Positions 36,654 to 47,096 of a DNA stretch of 64,000 bases are shown piece by piece. Positions within the stretch are counted from its first letter, which is position 1. Each line of letters starts with the position of its first letter. Below the pieces are notes generated by a model. The model was not told where the DNA came from and did no database searches. It worked only from the letters and a program-made list of their open reading frames with translations. This DNA is from Oidiodendron maius Zn (taxonomy: Eukaryota; Ascomycota; Leotiomycetes; Myxotrichaceae), in NCBI GenBank assembly GCA_000827325.1, contig KN832877.1, positions 1,364,001 through 1,428,000 of the forward strand, given 5' to 3'. Made by a program: the position numbers and the translations under genes.

Positions 36654-37560
36654 CTAGGTAAATTCATACTGACCCCCATACGCATGCTCCAAGTATTTGT
36701 TCAGAGCTTCTTCAGTGATATATTCTGCAGGAATCTCTAATTCTGTATGCGTCTCAATTGTCTCCTTCAACGTCTGTACAACGGGAATTGGCATCGTATT
36801 TCGATACCACGGCGCGAAGTGAACTGAAGGTCTTCATTAGCTAACATACTCTCGGGGGGCACAAGGTCTGGAGGATTCTCGCCCGTACTCAACAGGACTC
36901 TCGGATCCAGTGAAAAAGAAATTTCCACCGTGCCAGTGTCTAATATCCCTAATCACAATTGCGCCTTTCTTCACAATTAGCTGGACCTCTAGCCTGGCCA
37001 TCCTCCTATCTGCCCCTCTCTCTTCTCCGATGCCTCGTCCAGAATTCTTGATATTGGTGCCAGCTTCCTGGAGTCTTGCGTCGAATCCTTCATGAGTCCT
37101 AAGCTAAAATTCTGTTGTCCGGTTATCTGGAGTCATGGTGACGAGCCGAATACTAATTACGAGAGGAAATGGGTGAGATGGATGCTATAAATAAGCTTTT
37201 GAATGAGTAGGTTGTGATTGGGGAAGAATATCAGAAGATAGATCAGCGGGGAGGGCAACGTTTGCTGGGCTGTATACGCAACGAGGCGGGTTACCAAGGT
37301 GAGTCGACGTTACGTGCTGGACTATAGGATCGAATAAAGACCGGATTATGACACTATGTAACAGGTTCGCACTCAAAAAAGTATCTTTGTGGAAATACTC
37401 AGGCGTTGGAGGTATTTTGTTGTAAGTTGCCCCGAACAAAATTATAATGTCCTCGAGGGAAGGTCAGTAAGTCAAGGCCTATACGAAAATTCTTGCCATA
37501 CCCCTGTCACCCATATCCTTCATTTTCATAGCGTCCTCAGCAATACTCTTACTTAAGTTG
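36654..37560 (-). pseudogene. Phytanoyl-CoA dioxygenase (PhyH)-like pseudogene, C-terminal part
   Basis: The minus strand reads PhyH-family sequence over most of this span, in order: EDAMKMKDMGDRGMARIF, then IPPTPEYFHKDTF, HPSHPFPLVISIRLVTMTPD, TTEF followed by LRTHEGFDA, IVKKGAIVIRDIRHWHGG, and a C-terminal HFAPWYRNTMPIPV...YGGQYEFT. Stops interrupt the frame, notably before HPSHPF and at the position expected to be Trp in the 'WLGTH' motif. The metal-binding HxD appears as HSK, so iron binding would be lost, although the distal His in RHWHGG remains. The changes are consistent with C-to-T and G-to-A decay. The N-terminal part lies at 39,829-39,967, separated by a retroelement. Ancestral role: oxygenation of a small-molecule or lipid substrate. 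Confidence 0.8.
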
Positions 37561-39828
37561 TGTTAGAGGTTCTTGAACTGAGGCAATATAGGTGCACAGG
37601 TTGTAGTCAGGAATCAAGGTGAAACTCAGTGTTATATTAAGTGATTCAGAGACAACTAAAGTAAGAAGAGATTCAGGAGAACTAGAGCCTTTTATGCTCA
37701 ATACTATACACTCAATTGAGTCACCAAATAGGCTCCCACCTGGTTACCTTATAGGCACCGGTAGGCAGCCTAATAGGCAGATGTATAGTATGTGTAAATG
37801 TGCCTGAAGCCCTAGGACCTAGTCAATAGAGGTTATAAGATCAAAAGGTTTATCAGGATAAGTGTGGGATCCGTTGTTGTATTGTCTTCCGGACCTTCTT
37901 CTTGACTAGAGCAGTCAGTGCTGGCAGATTAGCCATCACAACGCTCTGTAGCCCTTATACTTTAGGACGAGGTGCAGGTGTCTATTAGTTGCGCAGAGCT
38001 CACGCTCTTTGCCACGGTCCGTAGTATACATGACCTTGCCATATTTGACAAAATAACCTCTCTTAATTAGCTTACTTACGCTAAAGGGGTTACGCGAACA
38101 CTCTAGAAGATATATAACATCTTAAAGTATTAGTTAAACTAGTAATCCATCTATAGCGAGTGTCTATAGCTTTATGGTACCAATCCCTCGAGGTGTAATG
38201 TAGCCTCCTACAATCTCGATTTGATCAAACTTAGCTAGCTTGTATGTATCGAACTAGGCCTTGCTGTTTGTAACATGTCCGTTAGCTCTAGAGTTAGCCA
38301 GCCACTTGTCTTGATATAGTGACGTAAACACGCTCCCCAAGTTGAGCTATAAGACTGTATGCAGGACAATCATCATCATCATTATCGTCGTTGTCGATAG
38401 AGTGATTTAATTTCTTGCCCTTCTTAGGATTCTTTTCCTACACTTTCTCTTAGACTTCTCCTTCTTGGCGTACTAATCGTATAAGATCCACTTCTTGCTT
38501 GTCTTATCCTCCTACTCCTTGGGATTTTCTGCGTTAACTGCCAAGCAGTCTTTTTAGAGCGTCTTAGATCCTCCTAGTGATAGTGCTTGCATTTTTTGCC
38601 TTTGCCGCCTCTACTGCCCTTACCATTCATCAGTGCTAACCCGTTAGACTTTATAGATTTGTTGCAGGTGCGGTCTACGTCAATAAGATCCGTAATTAAG
38701 TCCTTAAGGACTGTAGCAGGCATATTTATTAGAAGTGATCTAAGAGTCTTATATCTCTAACGCTCTGCCTAGACTAGGAAGCTCTTCGTAGCCCCTATCA
38801 CAAATAGAGTGATTACATGGATATAGGGCATTAGAGCCTCTAATCCTTTTAGCTTAGAGATCCATTCCCTAAAGGCTATTATATATTTCTTAACACTTTG
38901 TTATCCATTACACTTAAGCTAAATTAGACGTTCTATAGTCTAATATATTAGTATCCTTCCCTTACCCTTATAAGTAGTTTAAAGTATGTCCTATGCTAAC
39001 TGCATAGTATTATAGTCCCTAATTACCCCTTATAGTCTAGATGTGATGTTTATTGCAAGAGCATATAAGGCTCTTGCATCCCTTATATCCCAATATAGCT
39101 AGGCTTGGCGCTCCTTAGTAGTTACGAATTTAAAGTTGTCTTCTATAATCTCTAGAGGTTTTAGATACACCTTGCTTGATATAAAATGTAAGGATAACCC
39201 TACTCCGCTTATAAGGTTAAGCATGGCATTCTTCTATGCTATAGTTCTCGTTATCCTTTAGCTTCATCCTAGCTAGCATCTGCAGCACTAAACTTCTCCT
39301 AGTTGACTCTATTGTAAGTTGTCGAACAGGTTTAGTAGCCTTCCCCTTTTCTTTGTAGGTCGACGCATCATATTTGTGCTGTCAAGACTCCCTTAGTTAA
39401 TCTCCAAGGTCCTTAAATCGTTTAACTACTATATCCCTTCTGGCGGATGCACTTGAACCCTCACAAGACAATTAATATAGATTCGTTAATGTGTGGCTAC
39501 TTAGCTACAGTCGAGTGATATAGTAGTAACTCGAGTCCTAGACTCGTCCCTCTGCCACATTTGAGATTTTGTGCAGCTGCTCCAGTTAACAAAGCTATAA
39601 ATAACTAATGAAACCAGCAGCTTGTGCTTCCGGGCTTATAACCTGTTAGAGGTTACAAGGCTAAAGGGTTCATCAGGATGAGTGCGGAATCAGTTATTGT
39701 ATTGTCTAAGTTCTAGGTTGCATATAACCATACTATTATATTGTGCGTTGCGCGCCCTCGCTCCGAAACGGCCCGTTGTGGATATTCTCACTAACCATGC
39801 GGACCCGAATATCCGAATATCCTTCACA
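37561..39828 (-). mobile_element. Ty1/copia-type LTR retrotransposon fossil, inserted in a PhyH-like gene
   Basis: About 2.3 kb, strongly AT- and TpA-rich. It begins TGTTAGAGG and ends with CACA. The flanks AGTTG and AGTGG look like an imperfect 5-bp target duplication. A right-hand LTR-like unit starts at about 39,644; a similar direct copy of part of it lies at about 37,825-37,892, both containing the same TTGTATTGTCT block. Inside, the minus strand keeps traces of a basic, glycine-rich gag segment and a copia protease-like segment around 38,170-38,350. It is incomplete, heavily decayed and old, with many breaks; most of pol is missing. Composition fits repeat-induced point mutation. Confidence 0.65.
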
Positions 39829-39967
39829 AGTGGTTTAAGTGTGAATGCCCGGTGATAACATCTTCTAGGACTACGAGGCCGTCATGGTGAAGGGCACGGA
39901 TTACACTCTCAAGATTTTTCTGAGAGAGCTTGCATGATACCAATTTTCCTGAGAGACCGTCATGCAT
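39829..39967 (-). pseudogene. PhyH-like pseudogene, N-terminal part
   Basis: From an ATG at 39,967 the minus strand reads MHDGLSGKLVSC, then LSQKNLESVIRALHHDGLVV and LEDVITGHSHLNHL, the normal opening of a fungal phytanoyl-CoA dioxygenase (helix, then 'HxDGxVVLxxV'). The match stops at the edge of the LTR element and resumes on its other side at 37,560. The two halves are therefore one host gene split by the insertion. Confidence 0.72.
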
Positions 39968-40966
39968 ATGGGATTGGGATCTTGCATTCCAGCTGATAAG
40001 GATCCCATGTTGCAGTTTTTGGATTCTGACATCCAGAAAATACCTGGCTGTAACTGCCGCGAAGCTATCCTGAATGTAATCTTCGGATTCAAACAATACA
40101 AAATGGAGACGATTTCTCGGTCCGTCACGGCCCGTAAGAAGTCACTAACTTGCAGCGTTGACCACTCAAAAAATATATATCCCGGCGGGGTACCTGCGCT
40201 TTCTCTTCTTGGAATAGGATCTCCGTATTGCTGACCGATAGCGTAGTATTGCGAACGCGTGGCATCGACTTTCTCTGTACAGACTGGCTGGAGTGGTGTG
40301 GGTGCTGCTATACTCTTCTCGGCGGGATCACCGCTCAGTGTGCTAGAGTGATCCCGTGGCACCTTTTATCCCACGTGTGACTACGCAGCATTGGCTAAAG
40401 TTCTTAAAGTGGGGCGGGGATAATTTCCACCTGGGGGAAACATCACAACGGCATTTGAAAGACCTGTTCAATTCTTACAAGCCAATTGATTTGCTTCAGT
40501 TTACGCGACTGGAGCTGAAACCAATACGTTAAGGTCCTGATAGTGCTGGGATATATGCTTTACAAATGTCTTTTATACAAATGAATGAGCAGTGTAGATG
40601 AGCGTCTCGGCAACTCTAAGATATTTACCTTCAGGCTAGTGGTATCTAAGCGGGTGCTTCGTGAATCAGTGGCGTGCCTAGTCTATAATATTCTTATTGT
40701 TGTGCCGGGAGGGGAGAAAGGTTTCCCTCTCGGTCAGGATGGCTTGAAGGTTCCTGATTTGTGGATATTCGTGACCGGTCAATATAATTATAGTTGCTGA
40801 GATCACAGCCTAAACTCTACTACTGAAGGCTATAACTGCTCTCATTGTGAGACATAAATTGTCAAGACACCCTCGTTCTAGAAATCTTCTTCTGTTTCCA
40901 ACAAGTGCTGTTGACCCTTCAGTCAGCCAAATCTCTTCTCGTTATTTTACATGCCGTTAATCAATC
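39968..40966. other. Intergenic, 1.0 kb
   Basis: Former upstream region of the PhyH-like gene and promoter of the GH30 gene. A minus-strand open frame of 153 codons (39,901-40,362) overlaps the PhyH start in another frame and shows nothing recognisable. A plus-strand 71-codon frame at 40,585-40,800 is also unsupported. Confidence 0.4.
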
Positions 40967-42418
40967 ATGCACTTACATAGTCTCCTCGCCTTGACATTCA
41001 GCATTGCTAGGTTCGTACTAGTCATTGCGGATGAAACAACCGTCATCAACGCGGCATCTAATTGGGGCACCTGGGAAGGATGGGGAGTGTCGCTGGCATG
41101 GTGGGCAAAGGCATTTGGCAACCGCGATGATCTGGCCGATATCTTCTTCTCTCTTGGCGAGACCTCCTTGAATAGCCAAAGCCTGCCCGGTCTAGGACTA
41201 AACATTGCTCGCTACAATGCGGGCGCCTGTAGCTCGAACAGTATCAGCGGCGAAACCATGGTCGTATCGCCAGATATGATCTTGTCTAGGCAGATGCAAG
41301 GCTACTGGTTGGACTGGGACAGCACCGATCCGTCAACCGCTAGTTGGGACTGGGCTGTTGACTCAAACCAACGCAATATGCTTTTGCTGGCAAAAGATCG
41401 TGGTGCTAATATTTTTGAATTATTTTCTAATTCACCGATGTGGTGGATGTGTTACAATCACAACCCATCCGGTTCCAATGGTGGCACTTCTGACAATCTG
41501 CAGTCGTGGAATTACGATCAGCATGCGATCTATCTCGCCGCAATTGCCAAGTATGCGAGCCAAAATTGGGGGTTCAGTTTCACATCTATTGAGGCATTCA
41601 ATGAGCCATCATCCGCCTGGTGGAATGGAGAAACAGGGACCCAAGAAGGTTGTCACTTCAATGTTGCCACCCAGGCGGCTGTGATCCCTTACTTGCGAAG
41701 CGAGTTGAACAGTCGTGGCCTTACCAGTGCCATTATCTCTGCCTCAGATGAAAACACGTACGACATTGCAGTCACGACATTTAACTCGCTCGGTTCAACT
41801 GCGCTGGGCGATGTCGGACGTATTAATGTCCATGGTTATCAGTATGGCGGTGGACGACGAGATACCCTCTACAGTTTGGCTTCAGGTGCAGGGAAAAAGC
41901 TGTGGAATAGTGAATATGGGGAGAGTGATGCTACCGGCGGGCAGCTTATTAGCAACCTACTTCTGGATTTCGTATGGTTGCATCCAACAGCTTGGGTTTA
42001 TTGGCAGGCTCTAGACTCTGGTGGCTGGGGCTTGGTCGATGGAGACAACGATAGCTTGACCGTTGGTGCAGCTAGTCAAAAGTACTTCGTTCTGGCACAG
42101 TTCACGCGGCATATACGGCCAGGGATGCGTATCCTCGGTGGCGGGAGCAACTATACAGTTGCTGCCTACGACGCATCGACTGAAAAGCTAGTAATTGTTG
42201 CTGTGAACTTGGGAAGTGCTCAATACCTCAACTTTGATCTGTCGGAGTTTAGCCAGAGTGGTGTGAATGGCGCCTTGGTGCAACGATGGAGCACCCAGAT
42301 TGGTAGTGGTAACCAATATGTTGCGTACAACGATACCTATATTAGTGGTACGAAGTTCTGGTCGTATTTTGGCTCGAACATCGTGCAGACTTTTGAGGTA
42401 AACAACGTTGTGCTATAG
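40967..42418 (+). CDS. Secreted GH30 endo-beta-1,6-galactanase
   Basis: Single exon, 483 aa. Signal peptide of about 20 residues. Family pattern: NWGTWEGWGVSLAWWAKAFG at the start, GLNIARYNAGAC, FELFSNSPMWWMCYNHNPSG, SIEAFNEPSSAWW with the acid/base glutamate, and LWNSEYGESDATG with the nucleophile glutamate. The C-terminal beta-sandwich (LVIVAVNLGSAQYLNFDLS) completes a GH30 enzyme. This closely resembles fungal enzymes that cut beta-1,6-galactan side chains of plant arabinogalactan proteins, so the host probably meets plant material. No introns and no defects seen. Confidence 0.93.
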   Translation: MHLHSLLALTFSIARFVLVIADETTVINAASNWGTWEGWGVSLAWWAKAFGNRDDLADIFFSLGETSLNSQSLPGLGLNIARYNAGACSSNSISGETMVVSPDMILSRQMQGYWLDWDSTDPSTASWDWAVDSNQRNMLLLAKDRGANIFELFSNSPMWWMCYNHNPSGSNGGTSDNLQSWNYDQHAIYLAAIAKYASQNWGFSFTSIEAFNEPSSAWWNGETGTQEGCHFNVATQAAVIPYLRSELNSRGLTSAIISASDENTYDIAVTTFNSLGSTALGDVGRINVHGYQYGGGRRDTLYSLASGAGKKLWNSEYGESDATGGQLISNLLLDFVWLHPTAWVYWQALDSGGWGLVDGDNDSLTVGAASQKYFVLAQFTRHIRPGMRILGGGSNYTVAAYDASTEKLVIVAVNLGSAQYLNFDLSEFSQSGVNGALVQRWSTQIGSGNQYVAYNDTYISGTKFWSYFGSNIVQTFEVNNVVL

Positions 42419-42782
42419 GGTAGTTTTGATAAACAAACAATATAGTAACAAATAACTCTGAGCAGGAGAACCACAAGATTCTGTTTCAATATCATTCAGT
42501 AATTGTGCGCTGAAATATTGGAACGCCGTTTCCCAGATGCCTCCTCCCCGAGATGTCAGGGATGGCTGGAGGCGGCATCGACAAATAATATAATCTTATT
42601 ATTGTATTTCTTGTATTTGTAGACCATCAAACTAGGACGAAGTTTATTTTGTTAGTCTACCTGGCTATCGTTTTCGCCATATATCCTCTTGCTACAATGC
42701 TATCTAGAGATTAGGAGTATACACATACAAGTATACTACTTATACCATAGCATCTCGTCAGATACTACTATCAGCCTTCTAG
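42419..42782. other. Intergenic, 0.36 kb
   Basis: Convergent 3' region between the GH30 gene and the nucleotidyltransferase; AT-rich, no feature recognised. Confidence 0.4.
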
Positions 42783-43580
42783 CTAAGATGTATTTAGCCC
42801 ACGCAGCAGACGAAGCTCCTCACCCCAGTCGTCGATCACGTCGGACATCACGCTATGGCCTGACCGCTGGTCATAGACGCGGCACTCCCGTTCAACCTCT
42901 AGGAACGATGCTCGAGCTGCGGCCTCTTCTCCATCGAGAAGTCCGTTCACACGACGCAGAAGGCGGCCGTTCTGCCAGTTTTCGCCAGGCAGCGGGTGCT
43001 CACTCAGCTCCCAGGCTAGATACTTGTTGTAGGGACGGACCCTGCCATACAAGGCAAAGACTACGTCTAGCATCGATGCGATGCTCTCAGCAGAATCGAG
43101 GCGTGCGGCGTCCGGCCGTCCATCCCGATGGGACTTTAACGTCCTGTATGTGAAATTAATGAACTCGTCTAGGCGTGAGCGACCGATTAGCAGGTCACGG
43201 ATCTCCTGATCATTAAGTGTCGCCTGCCTAGAGACTGCATCTGAGATTCGGCCTCCCGTAGAGTCGCGAAGCACCTTAGCCCATGCGAATGACCATCGCT
43301 CCCATGCACCATCAGAGCCGATTGCCTTGATGGTCTCAATCTCCGTCAAGGTCTTTGGGATCTCATCGATAGCTGAGCTTCTCTTAATTTCGCGAGCAGT
43401 TTCAGATTCGTCTCGAACAACAATCACGTCAACATCTGAATGTTTTGTGGCCATCCCGCGGGCAGCAGACCCAGTTAGGATAATGCCAACGATAGCCGGG
43501 TCATCTCGAGATGTTAGCTCGGCCAGAGCTTGAAGGGCCGCATCTGACAAGGATCCATGATCTGCCTGAAGAAAATCCAT
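42783..43580 (-). CDS. Bacterial-type nucleotidyltransferase domain protein
   Basis: Single exon, 265 aa. The nucleotidyltransferase signature is intact: ILTGSAARGMATKHSDVDVIVV, i.e. G-S followed ten residues later by D-x-D. The rest is helical, with charged segments such as LIGRSRLDEFINFTYRTL and ALYGRVRPYNKYLAWELSEH, resembling stand-alone nucleotidyltransferases of actinobacteria and other soil bacteria. Such enzymes transfer a nucleotide to a small molecule or protein; the substrate is unknown. The gene is intronless and clearly more GC-rich than its AT-rich surroundings. It sits between damaged DNA on both sides. All this suggests acquisition from bacteria. The reading frame is intact, suggesting selection or recent arrival. 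Confidence 0.85.
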   Translation of the reverse strand: MDFLQADHGSLSDAALQALAELTSRDDPAIVGIILTGSAARGMATKHSDVDVIVVRDESETAREIKRSSAIDEIPKTLTEIETIKAIGSDGAWERWSFAWAKVLRDSTGGRISDAVSRQATLNDQEIRDLLIGRSRLDEFINFTYRTLKSHRDGRPDAARLDSAESIASMLDVVFALYGRVRPYNKYLAWELSEHPLPGENWQNGRLLRRVNGLLDGEEAAARASFLEVERECRVYDQRSGHSVMSDVIDDWGEELRLLRGLNTS

Positions 43581-43949
43581 AGATATCTTGATTCTTCTTA
43601 AAGGTGAATTTCATACTAAAGATTAGGGTAGAGGGGAAGGAGAGCAAGGCGACATTTTAATTATAGACATGAGGTTCGGTGTGACTAATATTGCTTCATT
43701 TCTCGGCAAGTGGCCGATTGATAGCGTGCACGTACTGATCTTACTGCATGTACTCCAATCTTAAAGTATAGGCGCTCCAGCTTTATAGAAAACAGACAAT
43801 ATTTGAATGTGTATAAACAATAGTATTCGCAAACAGGACTATACTATAGCAATACCACTAAATTTATGCTGTGGCTTATTAGCTTACAGCTTTCAAGTGA
43901 GAGTACTGTACGTATTTGTACATGCTGTGCCATATTGACCAGCCCAGCC
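43581..43949. other. Intergenic, AT-rich
   Basis: Upstream of the nucleotidyltransferase gene. AT-rich non-coding sequence; nothing recognised. Confidence 0.4.
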
Positions 43950-44695
43950 ACCACTGCCCCGCACTACGTGGTTGAGAAGATTGTAGTTTGCCAAAGGCTC
44001 CTGGATCTCGATGCAAATATCAACACCCAGATAAAAGACAGTAAAACACCTCTGATAAGGGCGGCTGTAAACTATAGAGTTGACATTGTGAAATATTTAC
44101 TCTCGAAGGGAGCGTATACATCCATAAAGATATCTTTGGATTCACGGTTTTCGATTATATCCAAAATCATCCTCCGATATTCACGCTTCTCGAACCTGAC
44201 ACTTCTCACAACTGGAAGTCATGCTTTGCTAAGAAGCTAGAGATAAATATCAAAGATCTTACTAGATATTATCTCAGGAGCATTTCTGATGAAATACCAG
44301 AAGATCTCACAACAAATGCGGACATTTGGTCTATTAACCTTTCTCTACTCGCGTTTTACATCTTTTTTCAAAGACTATTTCTCGACCCGGATTTGTCTTG
44401 AGATTCGAGTCGCTAACCCGGGGCAGCTGGACTACTTTGCGATGTTTGCCAAGAGGACGATGGTTTCGTAGTATTTTAGCTCTGTAATCAATGTCCAGCC
44501 TGAAGGGGAATGTGTGATGAATGCTATAAAGTGAAATCGGAGAAACCAAGGATAAGTTGTGATAAGGAGCATAAATATTTCCATATTTGCGGGGAGGAGT
44601 AGGTGAGGTTGCCGCAGGGTCAGATTGAGAGTGAGGGAAAGGAGACCAGACAGTTCATCCGGGAGTTGAAAGAGAAGTGGGGCAAACCTCTATGA
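43950..44695 (+). pseudogene. Ankyrin-repeat / zinc-binding protein relic
   Basis: Around 43,980-44,150 one frame reads LLDLDANINTQIKDSKTPLI and AAVNYRVDIVKYLLSKGA, two recognisable ankyrin repeats. From 44,435 to 44,695 another frame reads LCDVCQEDDGFVV, LCNQCP, MCDECYKVKSEKPRISCDK, then EHKYFHICGEE and a charged C-terminus ending KEKWGKPL. The Cys pairs and closing His resemble the ZZ-like zinc-binding end seen in fungal NLR and ankyrin proteins. Several stops and a frame change separate the parts, so it is a dead gene. It may be a decayed relative of the ankyrin family represented by the NLR gene at 47-51 kb. Confidence 0.6.
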
Positions 44696-44836
44696 AAATT
44701 TCACGTCTAGAGGATGTTTCAAGTTGAATGACACTGTTTACAATTTTAGGTCTCGGCCCGTTGAGGATATGTCATCACCGCTGTTAGTTCTATATATTTT
44801 CACTGATAACCATTAGATTTTGCGTAATAAAGTATG

Positions 44837-46043
44837 TTACTCCAGAGTATACTCGCCCAACGCTGTATCTAGATGTTCCAAAATTGGCTTCTGCGTCGGT
44901 TTGTAGCCCAATTTCGACTCTGCTCGTTCAGACCGGGTAAGTAGGTCTTTGGACATGAGCATGGTGATCTCCCCCTCTCCAGCGTCCTCTAACTTGACTT
45001 GTCTCGGTACAGGAGATGGTACTATGCCTTTAGCGTGGAAAATCTCCGCAAATTTCGTGCTGAGGTCAATCCACTTGTCCAAATTTGCGCCCACAATGTA
45101 GCAGCGCTCGTAGACACTTCCCTGAGGCGTCTCTTCCTTTATCGCTAGGTCGATCATCCGGAGGACCGGTGGAATGGTGTCTAGTACGTGCATCTATGCG
45201 AGTCAGTTTATCCTTTTAAGGGAATTCAGCCCATGGGAATAGATAGCCTACTGTGTTGAATCGAGCAGTTCCGTCACCAATATATGGAACGAAGCCAAGC
45301 TCCTTAGCTTTCAGGTACATCAAAAGTTGAATGATACCAAGTACTTTAACCGGGCCAGTGGATGCGCCATATAGGCCTGTAGGGAAGATGATGTATGTTC
45401 CAATATTTCCTTGCTTACCAGCATTAAGAACACTAGAGATATATGAGTCAGGATGTAAATTGTAGAATGATAGGCTTGACTTACACTTCATCTGCACGGC
45501 CATTCAACATTTCCGGGTGGAGCTGTTCCATATCTTTGATATTGGCATCCTGTTGCTATCAGAGGGTGTGTCTTCAGAAAATGGTATGATTGAACTACAT
45601 TCCACACTTTCGCGTTTGGATTTGCGCTGCCAGTATTTGAGGTCGCATCGACGAAATTTCCAGCCCCGCTCATGTGAATTAGTGTAGTCTTTACACCCGC
45701 CGGTCTCTGATTTAGGCCAGTAACAATTGCATGCGAGGAAGTCGGGTCCACGGAAGATCCTACATTGATAACGATATCATGTTCTTTGGCCAATGATGCT
45801 AGTTTCTCTGTTTCCTCGTAGGCCCCATAGACAATTTTGCTGACACCAGCTGTCTCTGTCAGGTACTTTTCAATGGTTGTATTTCGTAAATAAACAGTAA
45901 CTGGGAAACTAGGATAGTTCTTCTTAAGAGCGAGGACAAGATGTGCTATAGCTCGACATTAGCATGTGTTACGTTCTCGCAAGAAAATCTCATTTCTTAC
46001 ACCCAACAAGACCAGTGACTCCTAAAAGTAAGATGGATGGCAT
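44837..46043 (-). CDS. NAD(P)-binding Rossmann-fold protein, extended/atypical SDR (epimerase-like)
   Basis: Exons (minus strand) 46043-46001, 45945-45599, 45549-45485, 45432-45252 and 45193-44837; 330 aa, frame kept through four GT-AG introns. The nucleotide-binding start is split by intron 1: MPSILLLGVTGLVG joined to SHLVLALKKNYP, giving the glycine pattern GxxGxxG. Later parts: HDIVINVGSS, TLIHMSGAGNFV, IIFPTGLYGAST, ELGFVPYIGDGTARFN and MHVLDTIPPVLRMIDLA, matching fungal NAD-dependent epimerase-like proteins of about this length. The usual SDR catalytic YxxxK is not evident, so reductase activity is uncertain. Substrate unknown. Confidence 0.82.
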
Positions 46044-46762
46044 TTTGAAAGGATTAAGACGCAGATTTTCGGGAAAGAGGTCGTGTCGCAAAGTTCTCGT
46101 GTGTTTTAATTAAGAAGGACCTCCGAATGAGAGATCTTTATATATCTTATAACACTGGGTGATTGCTCAGCACAACTTGGAAGTCAGACTGGAGATCATT
46201 TTCACGTAATCAAGATCATTATTTAAAAAATAGCTTCTCTGGTGGAAGTGACATGCTATAATAGTGGGAAATAGCTCTAACATAACCTGTCGCCATATTA
46301 CTAATGCCTATTCGGGAAAATTCGCAGGCATGGTGAGTACGTCCCGGTAGTAAGTTGATTGTATCGAGTGGAAAAGTGGCTTGTCCATTTTCCCAATCGG
46401 GAAATTCTTCTCTTTAGAAATCCAACATCGCTTCAATACTCAGACAACGCCACTCCGACGCGGGGCACGACACTACCTACGTTTCAAGCCAAGGTCGAAA
46501 AAAAAGGAAAGTAGAAATTTTGTGGTGGTTAAATGAATCCACATAAGCAGCATATATAACCGTTAGGGCATCCATAAATTGCGGGATCGCAGTATCATTA
46601 AGAGATGCCGTACGGAAGATCTGAGCGGATACTATGCTTAGGGGAATTCTGTATTCTGACATGCATTTGCCATTACGATACCACTTGCGAGGACCGCCTG
46701 TGGTTAGAGGATCTAATCTGCGACCAAGTCGTACTTGCGAGTCGCGGGACCTTGACCTGCCC
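46044..46762. other. Intergenic, 0.7 kb
   Basis: Upstream region of the SDR-like gene. Short open frames on both strands show no recognisable features. Confidence 0.4.
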
Positions 46763-46952
46763 ATCACGATACATTCCTCGCCCTGGCTTTGACAGACTTC
46801 CTCGCAGACATATCCACCAACTATGGTGAACGCGCTCCCTTCCTAGATGATTTGCGCACTTCTCTGATACCCCATAAGTCTGTTAAACGTGATGCCTTGA
46901 CAGAGACAGTGTATTCACACCTTGAGACTACCAGTAGAAGCCTCCTCGAATA
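46763..46952 (+). pseudogene. Orphan coding-like fragment
   Basis: A plus-strand frame reads HHDTFLALALTDFLADISTN, then YGERAPFLDDLRTSLIPHK and ends TTSRSLLE plus a stop. The composition looks protein-like, but there is no start codon in the short open stretch and no clear splice acceptor linking it to an upstream exon. I do not recognise the family. It may be the C-terminal remnant of a lost gene, or chance. Confidence 0.25.
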
Positions 46953-47096
46953 ATCTTGGCATAGTGTCTAGAATATTCTAAATAGTTGGGTGGTACTAAG
47001 TAACAATCTAAAGTATATAAAGCTCAGTTCCCCTAGGACCCTCTCTATCACAGCTATTAAAACAAAAGATATATATGTAATGCAAAGATTTCGTAA

